This document shows, one piece after another, positions 27,144 to 38,905 of a stretch of 64,000 bases of DNA. The stretch spans positions 246,641 through 310,640 of the forward strand of contig JAAFIS010000005.1 in NCBI GenBank assembly GCA_013298695.1. Direction: 5' to 3'. How positions within the stretch are numbered: position 1 is the stretch's first letter; the number at the start of each line of letters is the position of its first letter. Source of the stretch: Betaproteobacteria bacterium. GTDB lineage: Bacteria; Pseudomonadota; Gammaproteobacteria; Burkholderiales; Casimicrobiaceae. A program made the position numbers and the translations under genes. Under the pieces are notes generated by a model that was not told where the DNA came from, did no database searches, and saw only the letters and a list, made by a program, of their open reading frames with translations.

Positions 27144-27644
27144 TCAGCGCGGTAATTGATGAGGTCGAGTATTGTCGTAATGCTCGAAAGGCTGATGAAT
27201 CCAAGGGCTGGTCGGCAAATAATCCACGAAGAAATCAGGATCAAAAGTGGAAACGCCTTTCTTCCATAGCACTCCGGTGCGCACGTCACTCAAATGCTTG
27301 TACCGCTTTGGCAACTCTTCTTTAACGATGTGCAGCGTGTGGCCTGAATCGACCATATCGTCAACCACCAGAACGCGCTCACCGAGTTTGGCTGACGTCA
27401 TCGTAAGGTGTTCTGAGACGAGCAATTTGCCACGCACCGTGCCGCCTTCTTCGACGTAGCTCGACGTGCTCATGATCGCCAGCGGTTTATCGAAAATTCG
27501 TGAGAGCTGATCGCCAACGCGCAAGCCACCGCGCGCGATACAAATGATGTGATCAAACTCCCAACCGGAATCATGAACCTTGATCGCGAGTTCTTCGATC
27601 AAGCGGTGGTATTTTTCCCATGTAATGTACAAGTGGCCGGTCAT
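27144..27644 (-). CDS. Purine phosphoribosyltransferase (hypoxanthine/xanthine-guanine type)
   Basis: A 166-residue type I phosphoribosyltransferase. IICIARGGLRVGDQLSR early and the PRPP loop VLVVDDMVDSGHTL mark the family; WIHQPFEHYD near the C-terminus is a base-binding hood element seen in Gpt-like enzymes. It converts a purine base plus PRPP to the nucleotide (salvage), in the cytoplasm. It follows purA on the minus strand, a common betaproteobacterial order, but the two are separated by the 27.65-27.95 kb hairpin array. Which base it prefers cannot be told. Confidence 0.9.
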   Translation of the reverse strand: MTGHLYITWEKYHRLIEELAIKVHDSGWEFDHIICIARGGLRVGDQLSRIFDKPLAIMSTSSYVEEGGTVRGKLLVSEHLTMTSAKLGERVLVVDDMVDSGHTLHIVKEELPKRYKHLSDVRTGVLWKKGVSTFDPDFFVDYLPTSPWIHQPFEHYDNTRPHQLPR

Positions 27645-27649
27645 AGAGC

Positions 27650-29361
<1,712 letters not shown>

Positions 29362-29393
29362 TCGCGTTGAAAGGAGCGAAGCGAGTGAAGTGC

Positions 29394-30401
29394 TCATTGT
29401 GAAGTCACTTCCGTCAACGCTCGCAAATCCACAAACGAGAAACCGGTCGCTGCGCGACCTTTTCCTGATTGCATGAATGATTCGCCAACGCCGTCATAGC
29501 GACCGCCGCGTGCCACAACGCTTGCGTTGTAGTGACTCCCAGCGGACGTCGTTGGTGAGGTGTTTTGCAGATACGCGACGAACACCAAACCGGTGTGGTA
29601 ATCAAGCCCGGGTAGGTCCGCAAGATCAAGCGAGCACTGCGCGCCGGAGTCGACAATCGCCGCAGACACGGCATCGAGTTGATCGAGCGCCGCGGTGACG
29701 TCTGCGTTACGCGGCAAGCTCGCGCGAGCGCGTTGCAACACTGTTTTCGCAGGACCGAATAATCCGGTGAGCGTTGCGAATACGCTGCGCGCTTCAACCG
29801 ATAGCGACTTGATGTCATCGAGTGCGCTCGCACTTTTTGCAGCGAGCGCGGCATCAACCGCTGCGGTTGCCTTTGACGAGAGCTCGAAATGATCGGCGAG
29901 CGCTTTGAACACGCCTACGTGTCCGCAATCGAGCAACAGCGGCGACGCATTGACCGCGCGCGCTGACTCAATCATCAGTTTGACTATTTCCACGTCGCCG
30001 CTCACTGATGCTTCACCGAACAACTCTGCGCCCACTTGCATGAGCGCGCGAGAGCCGCCGAGCGCCGCGTGTGTACGAAGCACTTCACCCGCGTAGCAAA
30101 AGCGGCGAGCGGTGTCGTCCGGAAAATAGGTCGCGTCAATCCGCGCGACTTGCGGCGTGATGTCGGGACGAACGCCGAGCAGCTTTCCGGAAATCGGATC
30201 GATCAGTTTGAACGTGTTGTGTTCAAGGTCTTTTCCGGTGCCCGTGAGCAGCGCGTCTAGATGCTCTACCAGCGGCGGATTAACCAGCTCATATCCGCTC
30301 GCGGCGAAGGTATCGAGCAGCGCACGGCGCGTGCGCTCCATGCGCGCAGCAGTCGGCGGCAACACATCTTCAACAAAATCGGGGAGGACCCATTTGCGCA
30401 T
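29394..30401 (-). CDS. hisZ: ATP phosphoribosyltransferase regulatory subunit HisZ (short form)
   Basis: A 335-residue HisZ, a catalytically silent histidyl-tRNA synthetase paralogue that partners short-form HisG in the first step of histidine synthesis. WVLPDFVEDVLPPTAARMER, LVEHLDALLTGTGKDLE, VRPDITPQVARIDA, GEVLRTHAA and VARGGRYDGVGESF match the family. Many betaproteobacterial HisZ proteins run to about 380 residues; this one stops right after the ATGFSFVDLRAL segment, so roughly the last 45-50 residues are missing. Repeat DNA of hairpin array A begins at once after the stop. Other HisZ proteins (about 330 residues) also end here, so function may be kept. Confidence 0.88.
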   Translation of the reverse strand: MRKWVLPDFVEDVLPPTAARMERTRRALLDTFAASGYELVNPPLVEHLDALLTGTGKDLEHNTFKLIDPISGKLLGVRPDITPQVARIDATYFPDDTARRFCYAGEVLRTHAALGGSRALMQVGAELFGEASVSGDVEIVKLMIESARAVNASPLLLDCGHVGVFKALADHFELSSKATAAVDAALAAKSASALDDIKSLSVEARSVFATLTGLFGPAKTVLQRARASLPRNADVTAALDQLDAVSAAIVDSGAQCSLDLADLPGLDYHTGLVFVAYLQNTSPTTSAGSHYNASVVARGGRYDGVGESFMQSGKGRAATGFSFVDLRALTEVTSQ

Positions 30402-30742
30402 GGCGCGGGGGAGGCCGTTCGTCGTATTGATCGTTTTTGTGAAAAAACGCGAACAGCAGAGTTATTGACAACGAATTCTACTGAACCGAGTTTGTCAGCA
30501 CCTTGGGAAACAACTGCGCGCATTGTCGGGCTAAGAGAGATCGCATAAAAATGCGTATAAGTACGCAATTGTTGGCAGAGCATCCAGTATTACGCGCTTA
30601 TCAACAAACAGCATTTTTTGCTTACCATCCCGCTTAAATTGGAGCTATCAATCGCTGGTTGATTACGACCGCTAGATCACAACGCAAGGTCAGGGCGAAC
30701 GACCAATTTAATACTGCGCTGAGGTGAAACGCTGGAGTCGTT
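30402..30742. other. Gene-free region upstream of hisZ
   Basis: 341 bp between hisZ and the RDD gene, both on the minus strand. It should hold the hisZ-purA promoter; none is convincing by eye. Small stems are visible: CGTTTTT/AAAAACG (30432-30449), GCGTA/TACGC (30553-30566), and a larger CTGAGGTGAAACG with CGTTTCACTCAG (about 30717-30750) that reaches into the RDD stop codon and may act as its terminator. Confidence 0.45.
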
Positions 30743-31270
30743 TCACTCAGGACGGTGCATTACGCGAGTGCCAGCAAGTCGGTCGTGCAAAAACTGGCGG
30801 TCGCGATCAAACAACGCCCAAGCGAAGTTCGCGAGCAACGCGACAAGCCAAAGCGCGCCTGCCTTTCCGCCGACGCTCGCGTAAACGAGGACAGCTAGAG
30901 CCGGGCCGATCCAGGTAGCTGCGTAGCGAACAACGGCTTGTTTAGCGGTCGGCGAGGAAATGCCGTCGTGCACGGAGACGAGCCGCAGCTGCCACGTTTT
31001 GAAGGCAAGCGTGCGGCGACCGTTGATCCAAAAATAGATGAAATACGCGCCGATTGTCGCGAGCAGATAGAGCTGCAACAACCACAGCACGGGTCCGTTT
31101 AAGACCTGCGGACGCCCCGCGCTCATGGATTCACCGGAAAACGCCGAAAAAATGAGACCGACAATAAACAGATAAGCCACGAGAAACAGCAGCTCATGCA
31201 CAAAGGCACCGAATCGGCGCCAGAGGCCGGCGCGTCTATAAAGTTTGGAAGCTGAGAGTGGACGAGGCAT
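30743..31270 (-). CDS. RDD family membrane protein
   Basis: A 175-residue RDD-family protein with three to four membrane segments. RRFGAFVHELLFLVAYLFIV carries the N-terminal arginine element; the aspartates typical later in the family appear as glutamate or in WALFDRDRQFLHDRLAGTRV. GRRTLAFKTWQLRLVSVHDG is the characteristic GxT.G....L.V loop. The general function is unknown; some members affect ion balance. In betaproteobacteria an RDD gene commonly adjoins the DUF3106/DUF3619/sigma genes; here the secreted Cys-rich locus at 31.5-33.3 kb sits between them, which supports later insertion of that locus. Confidence 0.88.
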   Translation of the reverse strand: MPRPLSASKLYRRAGLWRRFGAFVHELLFLVAYLFIVGLIFSAFSGESMSAGRPQVLNGPVLWLLQLYLLATIGAYFIYFWINGRRTLAFKTWQLRLVSVHDGISSPTAKQAVVRYAATWIGPALAVLVYASVGGKAGALWLVALLANFAWALFDRDRQFLHDRLAGTRVMHRPE

Positions 31271-31458
31271 TCACAGATTTTTTCATGTTTTGCGGGACGG
31301 GCGATTTGGGTCGGGTCGGCGAACATGTGCCTGCCCAACCTTTTTATGAAATCCCTTCCCGCACGTAGCGCAGTCAGCAAAAAGTCCCGCGCAGCTTTTT
31401 AGCCGTTGACCTCCCCTTTTTGATAGGTAGTTTGTCTAGCCAAAACGGCGCTTTTGAC

Positions 31459-31488
31459 TTGACAATGTCATACGGGGGGGGGTAACGT
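31459..31488 (+). promoter_or_regulatory. Putative promoter with G9 tract in the spacer
   Basis: A perfect -35 TTGACA (31459-31464) is followed after 18 bp by TAACGT (31483-31488), a weak -10 with 3 of 6 matches. The spacer holds nine consecutive G (31474-31482). Loss of one G would give the optimal 17-bp spacer. An alternative -10-like TGTAAT at 31514-31519 has no good -35. Confidence 0.45.
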
Positions 31489-31547
31489 TTACCCGCGAAT
31501 GGCCATTTGCAACTGTAATGTTTCCCTTTATTTTCAAGGAGTTAGTT

Positions 31548-32156
31548 ATGCTTTCAACGAAGTCAACTAGGCGTTGGATTGTTGCAATTTGTGCGTCCGT
31601 CATACTGCCACCGACGTTCGCGGTGTCCCCTGTGCTTGCGGAGCAGGAACTTGCAGCAACGGCCAGCGTGTTTGAACAATTCGAATCGCTCAAAGCTGAG
31701 AATGCGTTCATTAAGTCGCGCGCCGAGCTCGATCAGTACATCGGACACGTTGGCCTCGGGAATACACCGCTCGGTAAGCTTTCCGAATCAAGTCGCGTCG
31801 CGTTCTTGTCCAGTTTGACGTTTAACGAAAAGGGGCTCACCAGCCTGAACTATAAGGTTATTGAGAACGAATTAACGCCGACCGAAATTTATCGTTTGAC
31901 AGATCTTTTCGGTGCGTCTCGACTCACATTTATGATGCAAAAAGCACGTCCGGCGACGGAACTCGACATATTGTTGCTCAATAAAGGGAAGAAACTGCGG
32001 TCAGATTCGTTACTCAAATACTTGAGCGTGGAAAAGTGCGCAGACGATAGTGTTGCCGGCGACGCCGCTTGCGGGAAAGACTGGGAGGGGTACACGTGTG
32101 CAGCTAAGTCAATTTGTAGTAAGGCGACGGATCGGGTTTGCATGAGTTCTTGTTAG
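31548..32156 (+). CDS. Secreted protein with six-cysteine C-terminal tail, unknown family
   Basis: 202 residues from ATG 31548, preceded by AAGGAG at 31536-31541. The N-terminus is a signal peptide (RRWIVAICASVILPPTFA, cleavage probably after SPVLA). The middle ~120 residues are charged and helix-rich with no recognised domain. The last 40 residues hold six cysteines (164, 175, 184, 190, 198, 202; spacing C-x10-C-x8-C-x5-C-x7-C-x3-C), ending exactly on the last one. This suggests three disulfides in an exported mini-domain, or a precursor whose tail is the active part. The next gene encodes an exported thioredoxin-fold protein. I do not recognise the family; toxin, bacteriocin-like peptide or adhesin are guesses. 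Confidence 0.75.
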   Translation: MLSTKSTRRWIVAICASVILPPTFAVSPVLAEQELAATASVFEQFESLKAENAFIKSRAELDQYIGHVGLGNTPLGKLSESSRVAFLSSLTFNEKGLTSLNYKVIENELTPTEIYRLTDLFGASRLTFMMQKARPATELDILLLNKGKKLRSDSLLKYLSVEKCADDSVAGDAACGKDWEGYTCAAKSICSKATDRVCMSSC

Positions 32157-32179
32157 TCGTCTCCTATAGCAATGAAGTC

Positions 32180-32210
32180 ACCGCCGGCTAACCAGATGTT
32201 AACCGGCGGT
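32180..32210 (+). terminator. Intercistronic stem-loop
   Basis: ACCGCCGG (32180-32187) pairs with CCGGCGGT (32203-32210), extended by TAAC/GTTA. It lies 24 bp after the Cys-rich gene's stop and 33 bp before the next start. There is no proper U-tract, so it may be a leaky terminator or a 3'-end stabiliser that sets the ratio of the two products. Confidence 0.65.
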
Positions 32211-32243
32211 TCTAAGTAGTCGAAGACACCGCAAGAGAATTGA

Positions 32244-33251
32244 ATGATGTTTTTTAAATCGAGGCGCGCGTTGCTTGTGGCAGTGCCATTATTGTTTTTC
32301 GGGCTTACCTTCGTTCAAGCGGTTGCCCCGACGGAACTTATGGCCATTCGAAATCGGATAAACAATTCCGGCGATGGAGGGGAGTTACCTTTTCACAAAC
32401 AACTACGGCGAATAGAAATCGAACTGAATCAAGGAGGATTTGCTAGCGGCTCTAAGCCCACAACAGATAGCAAAAGTAGCGAGACGTTACGTCTTGAGTT
32501 TGAAATTCTCAGATCAGCGGACTACCTGTCGAACGGAGCGCTTGCACCGCGCATAGCACCTGATATGGCATTAATAGTTGACCGATTGGTAAAAAGAGGC
32601 GAAGAAATCGCACCGCTTGTGCGCGCACTTCATCAGAGCTACTTGCAAGCGCGCGAATTCGAAAAAGCGAACGCACTCGCCGCTCGTTTTCTAGACGTTG
32701 CCAGACTCGAGGCGATACCGCGCTACTCTGTCGCTTCATCTGACTTACTCAATAAGAATTCCAGCGTAGTGAAGCGATCCGTATGGCGGCTTGCGCTGGC
32801 AAGCGCCGACGAACCCGCTTCCTTCAGCGCGACTCTGGAAGGAGCGCGCGTGGATACGCTCGTGCGGGAGGTGTCGTTGATTTCCAGCGGGGTTCACGTA
32901 GTCGCCATCGTTTCCCCGCGTTGCCACTTCTCTTTGTGGGCGGTAAACGCGATTAAGAGAGACCTTGAGTTAACGAACATGACTAAGAGCGCGACTTGGC
33001 TGATGCCGCCTGGAAACACGCTTGATGTTCCAAGCGTGGGCGAATGGAATCGCGCAAATCCGCAGTTTCGGTTTGACTATGTGCACGCTACGCAGGAATG
33101 GCCTGAGCTCGACTACTGGGATACGCCGCACTTCTACTTTTTCGTTGATGGCCGCAAAGTTGCAACTGTCGGAGGCTGGCCGCGCGAAGGGCGCAAAGCG
33201 GAAATGTTGAAGGCGTATGAAAACGCGAAGGCTGCTTTGGCGAAAAACTAG
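32244..33251 (+). CDS. Exported thioredoxin-fold protein with CxxS motif
   Basis: 335 residues with an N-terminal signal peptide or anchor (ALLVAVPLLFFGLTFVQAVA). Residues about 30-205 are helical with no known domain. Residues about 212-330 read as a thioredoxin fold: VHVVAIVSPRCHFSLWAVNA, the cis-proline segment DTPHFYFFVDGRKVATVGGW and a closing helix. The active-site motif is CHFS (227-230), and C227 is the only cysteine in the protein, so it is a monothiol form. CxxS thioredoxins can hold or isomerise mixed disulfides but not oxidise by a dithiol cycle. The Cys-rich protein gene upstream, 87 bp away on the same strand, is the obvious candidate substrate (inference). Confidence 0.75.
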   Translation: MMFFKSRRALLVAVPLLFFGLTFVQAVAPTELMAIRNRINNSGDGGELPFHKQLRRIEIELNQGGFASGSKPTTDSKSSETLRLEFEILRSADYLSNGALAPRIAPDMALIVDRLVKRGEEIAPLVRALHQSYLQAREFEKANALAARFLDVARLEAIPRYSVASSDLLNKNSSVVKRSVWRLALASADEPASFSATLEGARVDTLVREVSLISSGVHVVAIVSPRCHFSLWAVNAIKRDLELTNMTKSATWLMPPGNTLDVPSVGEWNRANPQFRFDYVHATQEWPELDYWDTPHFYFFVDGRKVATVGGWPREGRKAEMLKAYENAKAALAKN

Positions 33252-33290
33252 CCGATTCGCGCTAGAGGCATTTGCGAACGCGACTGACCG

Positions 33291-33758
33291 TTACTTCTTC
33301 GGCGCTTCGCGCTCAGCCGCTGCTCTCTTGCGTAGCTCATCCTGTTTTTCAGGTGGCAAATTGCGGTACTCGTCCCATTTCTGAGGCGCGGCGGCGCGTT
33401 TATCTGGCGGTAACTGTTTCATTTCTTCGTAGCCAGCCCTCGCTTTTCGGCGCTCGTCGGGCGAAAGCTTGCTCCAGTTTTGCATCCGGTCTTGAACTTT
33501 TAGTTGCTGCTCGGGCGGCAGGTTCTTTTGCTTTTCAGCAACGGCTCGCCATTTTTTCTTTTGCGGATCGGACATGGTGTCCCATTCGCGCTGCATTGGC
33601 GCTAGCGCACGCTGTTCTTCGGCCTTGAGTTCAGCCCATTTCTGTGCATGCGCAGCGGAAACTGAAAGGGTGAGCACCAATGCAACTTGTGCAGCGATCA
33701 ACACGATTGCCGCGCTACGAGGGCGATTTGACAGTTCAGTATTCGCTTTAAAAAACAC
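33291..33758 (-). CDS. DUF3106 domain protein, secreted
   Basis: 155 residues from GTG 33758; the frame stays open up to ATG 33848, inside the DUF3619 gene, but that would put 30 odd residues before the signal peptide. A hydrophobic leader (AAIVLIAAQVALVLTLSVSA, then AHA) precedes the DUF3106 body, which repeats short W-x-x-L/M-P-P-E/D-K-type helices (QREWDTMSDPQKKKWRAVAE, NWSKLSPDERRKARAGYEEM, KWDEYRNLPPEKQDELRKRA). The pattern of repeated proline-led helices recalls periplasmic metal or stress sensors, but its function is unknown. It is the third gene of the sigma/DUF3619/DUF3106 unit. Confidence 0.88.
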   Translation of the reverse strand: MFFKANTELSNRPRSAAIVLIAAQVALVLTLSVSAAHAQKWAELKAEEQRALAPMQREWDTMSDPQKKKWRAVAEKQKNLPPEQQLKVQDRMQNWSKLSPDERRKARAGYEEMKQLPPDKRAAAPQKWDEYRNLPPEKQDELRKRAAAEREAPKK

Positions 33759-33777
33759 GCTTAAACACTTGACTTTG

Positions 33778-34215
33778 TTACTTATTTTCTTCGCGGAGAT
33801 AGCTGTTGAAGCCTTTGTCGAGCAGTGCGTCAACAGGCACGTCATCACTCAAAATCATGAGCTCTACGTCAGCGGCGTCGCGCGCCGAGCTTGATTCCCG
33901 GTATTGATTCACGCCGTAAGTGGCAACCAGCGCGGCGACAACAAGTCCAGTTGCCCAGAAACGCCAATCAACCATTCGCGAACGCCATCCACCGTCGGTC
34001 ATCGCGAGGGCGTTTCCCTGCGCAACAACTTCCGTCGCGGTTTGCTGCGCCGTTTGGAGCGCTGCTGCTTTGGCAACAGCGCCATGGCGCGCTACGGCCA
34101 ATCGCGATGCGATGTGGGGTGCTACATCGCTCAAGGCGCGGTCTAAATGCGGGCGAAGCTTGTGGCCCGCCGCGTCAATTTCGTGCGCCGTTAGGATTTT
34201 CTCTTCTTGTTTCAT
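33778..34215 (-). CDS. DUF3619 family protein, probable sigma-factor-linked membrane protein
   Basis: 145 residues with a single central membrane helix (FWATGLVVAALVATYGV, about residues 86-103). The cytoplasmic N-terminus includes LRPHLDRALSDVAPHIASRLAVAR; the C-terminus ends DVPVDALLDKGFNSYLREENK, a DUF3619-typical acidic segment. The ATG overlaps the sigma factor stop (ATGA, 34212-34215), showing translational coupling. Size, topology and position suggest an anti-sigma-like role, but the family is not characterised and no ZAS zinc motif is present. Confidence 0.88.
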   Translation of the reverse strand: MKQEEKILTAHEIDAAGHKLRPHLDRALSDVAPHIASRLAVARHGAVAKAAALQTAQQTATEVVAQGNALAMTDGGWRSRMVDWRFWATGLVVAALVATYGVNQYRESSSARDAADVELMILSDDVPVDALLDKGFNSYLREENK

Positions 34216-34847
34216 AGGGCGATTCCTTTCTCGCGCAACAAGCCTTGCAAGGCTTGTACCGCGCGGGAGCAGTGTGTTTTCACGCTCCCTTCCGAACAGC
34301 CCATGATTTGGGCGGTCTCGGCAGTGTCATGGTCTTCCCAGTAACGCAACAAGAATGCCTGGCGTTGACGCGCGGGCAACTTTGCAATCGCCGCTTCGAT
34401 CGCCCCCATCGCTTGCGCTTGTTCGAGTGCAACCCGCGGCTGATCGCGCCCAATCGCTGCGTCTTCGGTTTCTAAAATTTCGAGTGGATCAAAATCGTCG
34501 TCGACACCCGCGCCACCGAGATCGGAGAAATTGGTGGTGTATTGCGCACGAGTTTTCGTGCGACGGAAAAAATCGAGGATTGTGTTCTGCAGAATTCGCG
34601 TGAAAAGCATTGGCAGCTCTTCAATAGGCTTTTCGGCGTAGCTGTCGACGAGTTTCATCATCGAGTCTTGGACGATGTCCAGCGCTGCTTCGTCATCACG
34701 CGTGGTGTACGCAGCGTGCTTAAACGCGCGTCGCTCAACGGAAGCTAGAAACTGGTCAATTTGCTTGGCGGTCGCCAGGGGAATCCTCGTCGGTCTTGTT
34801 GCTCTGTGCCACGGCTCGGCTAGCGATGTGTGGCGCCCGCGCATCAT
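34212..34847 (-). CDS. RNA polymerase ECF-type sigma factor
   Basis: 211 residues in the longest form. Region 2 (DIVQDSMMKLVDSYAEKP, ELPMLFTRILQNTILDFFRR) and region 4 (IAKLPARQRQAFLLRYWEDHD, ETAQIMGCSEGSVKTHCSRA) are clear. The first ~25 residues are not typical, and the true start may be a non-ATG codon near ATAKQIDQFLASVERRAF. This sigma factor with DUF3619 and DUF3106 genes is a conserved betaproteobacterial trio, probably sensing an envelope signal; target genes are unknown. Confidence 0.9.
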   Translation of the reverse strand: MMRGRHTSLAEPWHRATRPTRIPLATAKQIDQFLASVERRAFKHAAYTTRDDEAALDIVQDSMMKLVDSYAEKPIEELPMLFTRILQNTILDFFRRTKTRAQYTTNFSDLGGAGVDDDFDPLEILETEDAAIGRDQPRVALEQAQAMGAIEAAIAKLPARQRQAFLLRYWEDHDTAETAQIMGCSEGSVKTHCSRAVQALQGLLREKGIAL

Positions 34848-34940
34848 AATCGGTTTGACCAGGTCGCTTGGGCGTGTGCATACAACTGCTAAATAACTGG
34901 GTTGTCGTGCCGATTAGCTGCTACCTCGTTACTCAACAAA

Positions 34941-34958
34941 ATGGGGCCGAAGCCCCAT
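34941..34958 (-). terminator. Rho-independent terminator with UUCG loop
   Basis: Read on the minus strand: ATGGGGC-TTCG-GCCCCAT followed by TTTGTTG. A 7-bp GC-rich stem with a stable UUCG tetraloop and a short T-run, 70 bp downstream of the lipase stop. Confidence 0.75.
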
Positions 34959-35027
34959 GATTTGTGTCGTTTCGAAAGTATATCCATTGACGCTACGCGG
35001 GGCGTGCCGCGCGTAGCGTGCAGGAAG

Positions 35028-36491
35028 TTACAGACCGGACGCTAGGATCTGCTGGAAGTATCCGCGTGTCACCACGTTGCAGAAAGCTGGCACCAGTCCG
35101 CCGTGATAGGCCTGAAGCACTTTCTCGGCTGGCGATGCGCCGGGCGCGTTTGGATCAGCAGCCGTTGCCGCTTTTGCCGCCTGGAAACCACCGGCCACTT
35201 GTGCGCCAACCGTTGCTGCGTCTTCCACGTTGAACACTTTCACCAGTGCGCCTGCGCCGCGCTTGCCGAATTCAGTTGCCGCGGTCGTGGTGTTCGACGC
35301 AAATACCGTCGGGTCAGCCGATCCAACGCACATGCCTACCGGGCGCGTTGGCGTCCAGCCGGTCAGGTCGTTCGTTTTCGCCGCAGCGAACACCGGGTGG
35401 GCAGGGTTAGAAAGCACTGCTTGGCGATAGTTATCTTTGATCAAGTTTGGCGTGCCGACGCCCGCTGCGAAGAGTGCGTTTAAGCTCGGATCTTGCGTTT
35501 GTAACGCACCACCCGAGAACAGTTTTGTCGGCAATTTACCGGTAGTGAATACCGTTGTGAAATTTAGCGTTGAGCTAGGTAACAATGATTCAATGCCAGT
35601 TGCGTAAGCGGCTTCATACACATCGCTTGGGCTCGCGTACAAATTCCCGTATGCCTTTTGCCAGCTTGTGAAGATGAGCGGCGAAAACACGGTTGCGCCA
35701 AGGTTTACGCCGCCCGCAAATACGGTTTGCAACGTGCTCGTTAGTGCGTACGGCCCCGACATGCCGCCCAGCGCGGTGACTTTGAACTCAGATGCATACT
35801 TCTCTTGCATCGCCTTCATGGCTGCCATCGCGACGAAGCCGCCTTGCGAATAACCAGAAATCAGCAACTTGTCGGATGCGTTTGCACCGACGTTGGGAAA
35901 CGCTTTGCGCGCCGCACGCAGCGCATCGACCATGTCGTTAGCTTGTTGGTCAGCGTTCAAATACGGATGATAGGCAAGGCGCGACGCGTCATAGCCTGCG
36001 TAGTTTGGCGCAACCACGATGAAGCCTTGGGCAGCGTACATCGCGGCTACCAGACCGGCCTCACTGGTGGCAGGGCTTGCCATGTTGAAGCCTTTTTCGA
36101 TGGTGGTGCCGTGTGCGTAGAGCAACACAGGACGTGCTCCAGTGCAGGCCGCGTCGCTGCCGGTTGGCACCATGATGCCGCCGGTTGCGTTGGTCGGCTC
36201 ATTGGTTCCGCCAATGGTGTTGTACTCCATGTAATGAAAGTTGATACCGCATTTAGGCGCACCGGAGAGCGCCAGCAGGTTGCGACCGCTCGCTGATGCT
36301 GAAAGCGCAGCGTTGTACTCCGCTGCTGTGAACGCAGCTAGCACCGGCGGTGGATTGGCAACAATGGTGCCGCGCGCGTTAGGATTTGCAGGCTCAATGA
36401 CTGGGCCGCTTGCAACGTCATTGCCGCCACCGCACGCGGCGAGGACGGCTGCCGACAATACTGCCAGGCCGAACGAAAACTTCAATTTCAT
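35028..36491 (-). CDS. Secretory lipase-like alpha/beta hydrolase, lipoprotein
   Basis: 487 residues. The N-terminus ends in a lipobox (VLSAAVLAAC, C20), so the mature protein is a lipid-anchored or exported lipoprotein. The nucleophile elbow LISGYSQGGFVAMAAM (G-Y-S-Q-G), an aspartate in CVGSADPTVFAS and a histidine in YHGGLVPAF make a catalytic triad in the usual order. ARPVLLYAHGTTIEKG is the oxyanion-hole region. It resembles the secretory lipase family (PF03583), which hydrolyses acylglycerols or esters outside the cell. A strong AAGGAGG ribosome-binding site precedes the ATG. It is monocistronic, with its own terminator. Confidence 0.87.
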   Translation of the reverse strand: MKLKFSFGLAVLSAAVLAACGGGNDVASGPVIEPANPNARGTIVANPPPVLAAFTAAEYNAALSASASGRNLLALSGAPKCGINFHYMEYNTIGGTNEPTNATGGIMVPTGSDAACTGARPVLLYAHGTTIEKGFNMASPATSEAGLVAAMYAAQGFIVVAPNYAGYDASRLAYHPYLNADQQANDMVDALRAARKAFPNVGANASDKLLISGYSQGGFVAMAAMKAMQEKYASEFKVTALGGMSGPYALTSTLQTVFAGGVNLGATVFSPLIFTSWQKAYGNLYASPSDVYEAAYATGIESLLPSSTLNFTTVFTTGKLPTKLFSGGALQTQDPSLNALFAAGVGTPNLIKDNYRQAVLSNPAHPVFAAAKTNDLTGWTPTRPVGMCVGSADPTVFASNTTTAATEFGKRGAGALVKVFNVEDAATVGAQVAGGFQAAKAATAADPNAPGASPAEKVLQAYHGGLVPAFCNVVTRGYFQQILASGL

Positions 36492-36698
36492 GGATCCTCC
36501 TTATGGAATTCTTTGGTGCTTTGCTGCATCGCAATCCGCTGTAACTGGGTCGACAACACATCGCAAACTGCTTGCAATAGTAGGCGTTTGTTCGAGGCGA
36601 CGCCACTCCCAAATGCGGTGCAACGCGTTTGAATTTGGTGCATGTCGTTGCGGCGCAACCGTCGAGCTAATTCGTGACGCCGAGATTCGGAAAATCGC

Positions 36699-38771
<2,073 letters not shown>

Positions 38772-38835
38772 CTACGACATTTCGAAAATTCAAGCGCAGC
38801 GTGATTCAGCTTACCGCTACAGGCTCGACTGGCGC

Positions 38836-38871
38836 GAACAAAAAGCCCCGCAGATGCGAGGCTTTTTGTTC
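38836..38871. terminator. Rho-independent terminator
   Basis: GAACAAAAAGCC pairs perfectly with GGCTTTTTGTTC (12-bp stem, 12-nt loop). A/T runs in the stem supply the U-tract. It lies 35 bp beyond the S41 peptidase stop. Confidence 0.82.
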
Positions 38872-38905
38872 ATTTCGCCGCTTTCGCAGCGATTCGAATA
38901 ACGCG

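Noticed and set aside
31518..31547. Upstream in-frame ATG at 31518 as start of the Cys-rich protein
   Set aside because: It has no ribosome-binding site and would put ten extra residues before a signal peptide; the ATG at 31548 has AAGGAG at good spacing.
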